DNA of 64,000 nucleotides from Kutzneria sp. CA-103260 (GTDB lineage: Bacteria > Actinomycetota > Actinomycetes > Mycobacteriales > Pseudonocardiaceae). Below, one piece after another: positions 59,504 through 64,000 of this stretch (position 1 is the stretch's first letter; every line of letters starts with the position of its first letter). The translations under genes and the position numbers were made by a program. Location: assembly GCF_018263855.1 (NCBI RefSeq), contig NZ_CP073318.1:10168001-10232000 (forward strand), written 5' to 3'. The notes under the pieces are model-generated. The model did not search any database and had not been told where the DNA came from. It worked only from the letters and a program-made list of their open reading frames with translations.

Positions 59504-59575
59504 TGGGGTATGGTGTAATTGGCAGCACGACTGATTCTGGTTCAGTTAGTCTAGGTTCGAGTCCTGGTACCCCAG
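59504..59575 (+). tRNA. tRNA-Gln (CUG)
   Basis: 72-base cloverleaf: acceptor TGGGGTA pairs with TACCCCA, anticodon stem CTGA/TCAG with loop TTCTGGT (anticodon CUG), T loop in GGTTCGAGTCC, discriminator G. CCA is not encoded. Confidence 0.95.
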
Positions 59576-59631
59576 CGCGAGGCACCCAAAGCGATGTGCT
59601 AGGGTACCTCCAAGCAAGAAAACGAAGTCCT

Positions 59632-59704
59632 GGCCCCGTCGTCTAGCGGCCTAGGACGCCGCCCTCTCAAGGCGGTAGCGCGGGTTCGAATCCCGTCGGG
59701 GCTA
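59632..59704 (+). tRNA. tRNA-Glu (CUC)
   Basis: 73-base cloverleaf: acceptor GGCCCCG with CGGGGCT (one G-T pair), anticodon stem CCGCC/GGCGG with loop CTCTCAA (anticodon CUC), T arm GCGGGTTCGAATCCCGT, discriminator A. CCA is not encoded. Confidence 0.95.
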
Positions 59705-59714
59705 CAAGATCGGG

Positions 59715-59750
59715 AGATCCCTGTGTGGCGAGGCCACACAGGGATCTTTT
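59715..59750 (+). terminator. terminator after the tRNA genes
   Basis: AGATCCCTGTGTGGC (59715-59729) and GCCACACAGGGATCT (59733-59747) form a 15-bp stem with loop GAG, followed by TTT. Confidence 0.9.
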
Positions 59751-60069
59751 CGCATTGTCCTCTGGGGCTCTCGCCCCAGACCCCAAGCCAGGAGGGGCTT
59801 CGCCCCCCTGGACCCCCCTTCGGGCTCGGCTCGCTGCGCTCGCCATCGCCGCTCGGTCAGGCTTCGCTTCGCTCGCCCTGCGGTGGGTGCGTGGGGTGGG
59901 AGAGCTGACCATCGGCGAGTCGCGCTTTGGGCACGGCGAGTTCCGCTTTGGGGCATGGCGAGTCCCGTTCTCGGGCAGCTGAGATTCCAGTTCGGGGTCA
60001 GCTGGGTATTCGAGCATCACTCAAAGGGATGCGCGGCGGCTCCCCTTGAGCGTCGGGAGGCGCGTGGGG
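59751..60069. other. non-coding GC-rich region between tRNAs and the IclR gene
   Basis: About 320 bases with no supportable gene. It holds small hairpins (TGGGGC-TCTC-GCCCCA near 59763; GGGGCTTCGCCCC near 59796) and the tandem repeat at 59914-59978. The open frames here are short and lack consistent codon bias. Confidence 0.6.
59914..59978 (+). repeat. three tandem units of a GGCGAGTCCCGCTTT-type repeat
   Basis: Units of 21-22 bp at 59914-59934, 59935-59956 and 59957-59978, each GGCGAGT(C/T)(C/G)CG(C/T)T(T/C)T followed by a G-rich end and CA. The arms of the palindromic element at 52720-52811 are the same motif, so five copies occur in the window. Confidence 0.7.
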
Positions 60070-60771
60070 TCAGAGGCGGTTTTGGAGGGCTTCGGCGGCG
60101 GCTAGGAGGTCTGCCGCCCAGCGACCGCCAGGGCGGCGGCCTATGCGGTCCACGGGGCCGGAGACAGAGACGGCGGCGATGACTGTGCCGGAGGAGTCGC
60201 GAACGGGGGCGGAGACGGAAGCGACGCCGGGTTCGCGTTCGCCGACCGATTGGGCCCAGCCGCGGCGACGGACTTCCAGGAGGGTGCGTTCGCCGAAGAG
60301 GGCGTCGGTCAGGAGGGCGCGTTGGGTGGGGGAATCTGCCCAAGCCGCGAGAACTTTTGCACCGCTGCCGGCGGTCATGGGGAGGCGGGCGCCGACGGGG
60401 ACGGTGTCGCGGAGGCCACTCGGGGGCTCGGCGGCGGCGACGCAGATGCGTTGCATGCCGTCGCGGCGATAGAGCTGGACGCTTTCGCCGGTGATGTCGC
60501 GCAGGCGCGGCAGGACTGAGGAAGCGGCGTCCAGAAGAGGGTCGGTGGCGCCGCCGGCCAACTCGGCCAGGGCGGCGCCGGGGCGCCAGCGGCCGTCGGA
60601 ACCGCGGCGCAGCAAGCGATGCACCTCCAGGCCTACGGCGAGGCGGTGCGCGGTGGCGCGCGGAAGGCCAGTCCGATTGCACAACTCGGCCAAGCCGCAA
60701 GGGTCCTTGGCCACGGCGCTGAGCACCGCCACCGCCTTGTCCAGAACGCCGATCCCGCTATGCTGTCCCAC
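60070..60771 (-). CDS. ndgR: IclR-family regulator, NdgR/LtbR-like
   Basis: 233 residues. N-terminal winged helix (AELCNRTGLPRATAHRLAVG) and C-terminal IclR ligand domain (LRDTVPVGARLPMTAGSGAK, ISAPVRDSSG-like stretch as VSAPVRDSSGTVIAAVSVSG). Divergence from leuC is the conserved setting of NdgR (streptomycetes) and LtbR (corynebacteria), which control leuCD and other amino acid genes. Start GTG 60771. Paired candidate sites lie in the 95-base gap. The symbol rests on position and family. Confidence 0.83.
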   Translation of the reverse strand: MGQHSGIGVLDKAVAVLSAVAKDPCGLAELCNRTGLPRATAHRLAVGLEVHRLLRRGSDGRWRPGAALAELAGGATDPLLDAASSVLPRLRDITGESVQLYRRDGMQRICVAAAEPPSGLRDTVPVGARLPMTAGSGAKVLAAWADSPTQRALLTDALFGERTLLEVRRRGWAQSVGEREPGVASVSAPVRDSSGTVIAAVSVSGPVDRIGRRPGGRWAADLLAAAEALQNRL

Positions 60772-60784
60772 GTCGCGATATTAG

Positions 60785-60826
60785 CTTCCCGACATGTGGG
60801 AAGTCCAGTCGCTCAGCATGTGAGAA
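60785..60826. promoter_or_regulatory. candidate IclR/NdgR binding region before leuC
   Basis: Palindrome CTTCCC-GACATGT-GGGAAG (60785-60803) and the shorter CTCA-GCATG-TGAG (60812-60824). Both contain CATGTG(G/A)GAA (60793-60802 and 60817-60826), a direct repeat spaced 24 bp, about two helical turns plus. Confidence 0.55.
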
Positions 60827-60866
60827 CCCCGATCTGACACCGACATCCCCGAAGGGGGAGGAGACC

Positions 60867-62270
60867 ATGGGCCGCACGCTCGCGGAGAAAGTCTGGGACG
60901 CGCACCTGGTGCGCAAGGGCGACGGAGCCGAACCAGACCTCATCTACATCGACCTGCACCTGGTGCACGAAGTCACCAGCCCGCAGGCGTTCGACGGGCT
61001 GCGGCTCGCCGGCCGGCGGGTACGCCGGCCCGATCTGACGATCGCCACCGAGGACCACAACGTTCCTACGGTGGACATCGAACTTCCCATCGCCGACCCG
61101 GTGTCCCGCACCCAGGTGGAGACGCTTCGCCGCAACTGCGCGGAGTTCGGGGTGCGGCTGCACCCGATGGGTGACGCGGAACAGGGCATCGTGCACGTGG
61201 TGGGCCCGCAGCTGGGCCTGACCCAGCCGGGCATGACCGTGGTCTGCGGCGACAGCCACACCTCCACGCACGGCGCGTTCGGCTCGATCGCCTTCGGCAT
61301 CGGCACCTCCGAGGTGGAGCACGTGCTCGCCACGCAGACGCTGCCGCTCAAGCCGTTCAAGACGATGGCGATCAACGTCAACGGCACGCTGCGGCCCGGC
61401 GTGACGGCCAAGGACGTGATCCTGGCGGTGATCGCGAAGATCGGCACCGGCGGCGGGCAGGGCTACATCCTGGAGTACCGCGGCGAGGCCATCGAGGCGA
61501 TGTCCATGGAAGCCCGGATGACCGTCTGCAACATGTCGATCGAGGCGGGCGCCCGCGCCGGCATGATCGCGCCGGACGACACGACCTTCGACTACATCAA
61601 GGGCCGCCAGCACGCGCCGCGGGGCGCGGACTGGGACACCGCGGTCGAGTACTGGCGAACCCTGGGCACCGACGCGGACGCGGAGTTCGACGTCGAGGTG
61701 GACATCGACGCGGACACGCTGACCCCGTTCGTCACGTGGGGCACGAACCCGGGGCAGGGCCTGCCGCTCGGCGACCGCGTGCCCGACCCCGAGGACATCG
61801 GCGACGAGAACGCGAAGGTGGCGGCCGAGAAGGCGCTGGCGTACATGGGCCTGGAGCCGGGCACGCCGCTGCGTGAGATCCACGTGGACACCGTCTTCCT
61901 CGGCTCCTGCACCAATGGGCGCATCGAGGACCTCCGCGCGGCGGCGGCGGTTCTCAAGGGCCGCAAGGTCGCCTCGGACGTACGCATGCTGGTGGTGCCC
62001 GGTTCGATGCGGGTGCGCGCGCAGGCCGAGTCCGAGGGACTGGACCAGGTCTTCACCGCGGCCGGCGCCGAGTGGCGGTCCGCGGGCTGCTCCATGTGCC
62101 TTGGCATGAACCCCGATCAGCTCAAGCCGGGCGAGCGCAGCGCGTCCACCTCCAACCGCAACTTCGAGGGCCGCCAGGGCAAGGGCGGCCGCACCCATCT
62201 GGTGTCGCCGCTGGTCGCCGCGGCCACCGCGGTGCGCGGCACGCTGTCGTCGCCGGCCGACCTGGACTGA
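60867..62270 (+). CDS. leuC: 3-isopropylmalate dehydratase large subunit LeuC
   Basis: 467 residues, aconitase-family 4Fe-4S isomerase of leucine synthesis; with LeuD it also converts citramalate in the CimA route. Visible: ATEDHNVPT, CGDSHTSTHGAFGSIAFGIG (20 residues), cluster cysteines in GSCTNGRIEDL (about 346) and AGCSMCLGMNPD (about 410). ATG 60867 has GGGGGAGGAG just upstream. It is followed by leuD. Confidence 0.97.
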   Translation: MGRTLAEKVWDAHLVRKGDGAEPDLIYIDLHLVHEVTSPQAFDGLRLAGRRVRRPDLTIATEDHNVPTVDIELPIADPVSRTQVETLRRNCAEFGVRLHPMGDAEQGIVHVVGPQLGLTQPGMTVVCGDSHTSTHGAFGSIAFGIGTSEVEHVLATQTLPLKPFKTMAINVNGTLRPGVTAKDVILAVIAKIGTGGGQGYILEYRGEAIEAMSMEARMTVCNMSIEAGARAGMIAPDDTTFDYIKGRQHAPRGADWDTAVEYWRTLGTDADAEFDVEVDIDADTLTPFVTWGTNPGQGLPLGDRVPDPEDIGDENAKVAAEKALAYMGLEPGTPLREIHVDTVFLGSCTNGRIEDLRAAAAVLKGRKVASDVRMLVVPGSMRVRAQAESEGLDQVFTAAGAEWRSAGCSMCLGMNPDQLKPGERSASTSNRNFEGRQGKGGRTHLVSPLVAAATAVRGTLSSPADLD

Positions 62271-62290
62271 GAAAGCAGGGGAGTAGACCG

Positions 62291-62893
62291 ATGGAACCCT
62301 TCACCAGCCACACCGGGGTCGGCGTCCCGCTGCGCCGGTCCAACGTGGACACCGACCAGATCATCCCCGCCGTCTATCTGAAGCGCGTCACCCGCACCGG
62401 CTTCGAGGACGGCCTGTTCGCGGCCTGGCGGGCCGACGAGAACTTCATCCTCAACCAGGAGCCCTTCCGCGGCGGCAGTGTTCTGGTCGCCGGCCCCGAC
62501 TTCGGCACCGGCTCGTCCCGCGAGCACGCCGTCTGGGCGCTGATGGACTACGGCTTCCGGGTGGTGCTGTCGTCCCGGTTCGCCGACATCTTCCGGGGCA
62601 ACTCCGGCAAGCAGGGCCTCGTGGCCGCGCAGTGTGAGCAGTCCGACATCGAACTGTTGTGGAAGCTGCTGGAGAACGAGCCCGGCACCGAGGTCACCGT
62701 CGACCTGACCGCGAAGACGGTCCGCGCCAAGGACTTCTCGGCCCCCTTCCAGATCGACGACTACACCCGTTGGCGTCTGCTGGAAGGGCTCGACGATATC
62801 GGCCTGACCTTGCGAAACGTCGACGCGATCGGGGAATTCGAGGGCGGCCGGCCAACTTGGCTGCCCACAACGAACCCCGTCGCGGCGGGCTGA
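62291..62893 (+). CDS. leuD: 3-isopropylmalate dehydratase small subunit LeuD
   Basis: 200-residue swivel-domain partner of LeuC. RRSNVDTDQIIPAVYLKRVT and GPDFGTGSSREHAVWALMDY are the family's substrate-binding loops. It starts 20 bases after leuC (GGGGAG upstream) and is followed by a GC-rich terminator. Confidence 0.97.
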   Translation: MEPFTSHTGVGVPLRRSNVDTDQIIPAVYLKRVTRTGFEDGLFAAWRADENFILNQEPFRGGSVLVAGPDFGTGSSREHAVWALMDYGFRVVLSSRFADIFRGNSGKQGLVAAQCEQSDIELLWKLLENEPGTEVTVDLTAKTVRAKDFSAPFQIDDYTRWRLLEGLDDIGLTLRNVDAIGEFEGGRPTWLPTTNPVAAG

Positions 62894-62897
62894 ACAC

Positions 62898-62927
62898 GGG
62901 GCCGCCGGAAGGGTTTCCGGCGGCCCC
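62898..62927 (+). terminator. terminator after leuCD
   Basis: GGGGCCGCCGGAA (62898-62910) pairs with TTCCGGCGGCCCC (62915-62927) around the loop GGGT. Confidence 0.85.
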
Positions 62928-62983
62928 ATCCTCCCTCCCTCGCCGCTTCGAAAACCGGGCTTATGTCCCCCGGTGGGGCGGAT

Positions 62984-63040
62984 CCAACGCGCCAGCAACA
63001 AAAAAATGGGCGTGGCGCGTGGAAATTCTTGGCGCGTTGG
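62984..63040. promoter_or_regulatory. hup upstream inverted repeat with A-tract
   Basis: CCAACGCGCC (62984-62993) and GGCGCGTTGG (63031-63040) are perfect 10-bp inverted repeats 37 bases apart; the interval holds a seven-A run, rare in this GC-rich DNA. The element lies about 60-115 bases before the hup start and could be a protein-binding or bent-DNA regulatory region. Confidence 0.45.
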
Positions 63041-63100
63041 CTTACCGTGTGCGAGAAGTGGCCCAACTACAGGGCCGATAGTGTCCTGGGAGGGACTGAA

Positions 63101-63748
63101 GTGAACAAGGCCCAACTCATTGAGGCTCTGGCCGAGCGTCTCGGCGACAAGAAGGCCGCGAGCTCGGCCGTCGACGGCATCGTCGACATCGTCGTGCGCA
63201 CCGTCCACAAGGGCGAGAAGGTCAACGTCACGGGCTTCGGTGTGTTCGAGAAGCGGGCCCGGGCCGCGCGCACCGCGCGCAACCCGCGCACCGGCGAGAC
63301 CGTGAAGGTCAAGAAGACCAACGTTCCCGCTTTCCGCGCTGGCACGACGTTCAAGGACGTCATCAGCGGCGCCAAGAAGCTGCCGAAGGTCACTGCCGCC
63401 AAGCCGGCCGCCACCACGCGGGCCGCTGCCGCCAGCACCACCGCCGCTGCCGCCAAGCCGGCCACCACGCGCCGCACCGCTGCCGCCAAGACGACGGCGA
63501 CCGCCGCCGCCAAGCCGGCCACCACGCGTCGCACGGCTGCCGCCAAGCCGGCCGCCGCCGCTGCCGCGAAGCCCGCCACCACGCGGAAGGCCGCGCCGAA
63601 GCGCACCACCGCTGCCGCCAAGACGGCCGCCGCGGCCGCGACCACGACCGCTGCCGCGAAGCCGGCCGCCGCCAAGGCCGCGCCGAAGAAGGCCACCCCG
63701 GCCGCCAAGAAGGCCGCGCCGAAGAAGGCCGCTGCCGCCAAGAAGTGA
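63101..63748 (+). CDS. hup: histone-like protein HU with long Lys/Ala tail
   Basis: 215 residues: HU domain 1-90 (MNKAQLIEALAERLGDKKAA, the GFGVFEKRARAARTARNPRT arm region) and a 125-residue C-terminal tail rich in Ala, Lys, Thr and Pro with AAKPATTRRTAAAK-type repeats, as in mycobacterial HupB and streptomycete HupS. It compacts the nucleoid; the tail likely binds DNA like eukaryotic linker histone tails and may be acetylated. GTG 63101 has GGGAGG upstream. A strong terminator follows. Confidence 0.95.
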   Translation: MNKAQLIEALAERLGDKKAASSAVDGIVDIVVRTVHKGEKVNVTGFGVFEKRARAARTARNPRTGETVKVKKTNVPAFRAGTTFKDVISGAKKLPKVTAAKPAATTRAAAASTTAAAAKPATTRRTAAAKTTATAAAKPATTRRTAAAKPAAAAAAKPATTRKAAPKRTTAAAKTAAAAATTTAAAKPAAAKAAPKKATPAAKKAAPKKAAAAKK

Positions 63749-63850
63749 CCCCGCGCGGCCGAGTCACCCGCTCGGCCGGGCGAGTTGCTGTGAGAACCAC
63801 CGCGAACCCGGTGCCCGACCCGCGCGTACCGAGTTCGTGAACTCGCGAGT

Positions 63851-63884
63851 GAGCGAGGTCTGCGCTAGCGCGCAGACCTCGCTC
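63851..63884 (+). terminator. terminator after hup
   Basis: GAGCGAGGTCTGCGC (63851-63865) pairs with GCGCAGACCTCGCTC (63870-63884), loop TAGC, then GCGGCTTTT. The remaining bases to the window end hold no gene that I can support. Confidence 0.88.
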
Positions 63885-64000
63885 GCGGCTTTTCTGGGGA
63901 CACCCCAGACCCCGGGGCCTGTGCATCCAGCACGGGCCCCTGATCACGTTATGGGGGTTGAGGAGTAGGGAAAACCCAGCTGTGGCCAGGGGTTTGTGGG

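Noticed and set aside
59914..59978. CRISPR-like tandem repeats
   Set aside because: The units abut without spacers and no cas genes are present; treated as an ordinary repeat family.
59723..60182. Short open frames between the tRNAs and the IclR gene
   Set aside because: They run through hairpins and tandem repeats, have no ribosome-binding site and no consistent codon bias.

Overview
The window is a chromosomal segment of a very GC-rich actinomycete. Strong G/C third-position bias, GTG/TTG starts, many leaderless promoters, DasR-type operators, a lysine/alanine-tailed HU protein and the gene order all fit a member of the Pseudonocardiales; the genus cannot be fixed from sequence alone. The backbone follows the order I recall for Mycobacterium tuberculosis Rv3027c to Rv2986c: lipid acyltransferase pair, cysteine desulfurase, mnmA, MetE-like protein, ligA, ACT protein, gatC-gatA-gatB, LppZ-like lipoprotein, PH-domain protein, ilvB-ilvN-ilvC, serA, leuB, FAA hydrolase, HAD hydrolase, tRNA-Gln, tRNA-Glu, IclR regulator, leuC-leuD and hup. 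The synteny statement is from memory and supports the calls without proving them.

Region by region. 1-5.05 kb: acyltransferases (first one cut by the window edge), an MFS transporter, cysteine desulfurase, mnmA and rhaM. 5.1-9.9 kb: accessory genes (GbsR/MarR regulator plus methyltransferase; TetR regulator plus UGT-type glycosyltransferase; two unrecognised proteins). 10.1-13.5 kb: the ngcEFG N-acetylglucosamine/chitobiose importer behind a DasR-like operator. 13.5-21.7 kb: small lipoprotein, PLP enzyme with divergent LysR regulator, diguanylate cyclase, DUF1304 protein, a three-gene operon of YbjQ-like repeat proteins, a secreted 3D-domain protein behind two DasR-like operators, and the MetE-like protein. 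22-28.3 kb: secreted GH9 enzyme, secreted tripeptidyl-peptidase-like hydrolase, a NarL-type two-component pair, a penicillin-binding/beta-lactamase-like serine hydrolase. 28.3-42.4 kb: ligA, gatCAB with a tiny membrane gene inside the operon, LppZ-like lipoprotein, a 2-hydroxyacid dehydrogenase, a quinone oxidoreductase with divergent MarR regulator, DoxX and GNAT proteins. 42.4-55.4 kb: branched-chain amino acid and serine genes ilvD, ilvBNC, serA, leuB and cimA. 55.5-64 kb: FAA hydrolase, orphan LuxR regulator, FAD monooxygenase, HAD hydrolase, two tRNAs, IclR regulator, leuCD and hup.

How the genes work together. CimA (pyruvate + acetyl-CoA to citramalate) and LeuCD/LeuB can together make 2-oxobutyrate without threonine; IlvBN, IlvC and IlvD then make isoleucine and valine, and LeuCD/LeuB also serve leucine. 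SerA feeds serine. Both ilvB and cimA sit behind short leader peptides followed by intrinsic terminators. The ilvB leader has a Leu-Val-Leu run and the cimA leader a Val-Ile-Ile-Ile run, so each appears to be controlled by ribosome-mediated attenuation. The IclR regulator is divergent from leuCD with repeated candidate sites between. The tRNA-Gln gene lies in the same neighbourhood as gatCAB, which makes Gln-tRNA(Gln) by transamidation; gltX is missing from its usual place.

Most notable beyond the genes: a long element found twice (about 8380-8484 and 21696-21801) carrying two DnaA-box-like sequences, a conserved 12-mer, a conserved 17-mer hairpin and a G-rich tail, all at nearly identical spacing; the isoleucine leader/attenuator of cimA; tandem DasR-like sites before a secreted 3D-domain protein; tiny genes joined by start/stop overlaps inside the gatA-gatB and ilvB-ilvN junctions; and a 92-bp palindromic element whose arms belong to the same repeat family as three tandem units near the tRNAs.
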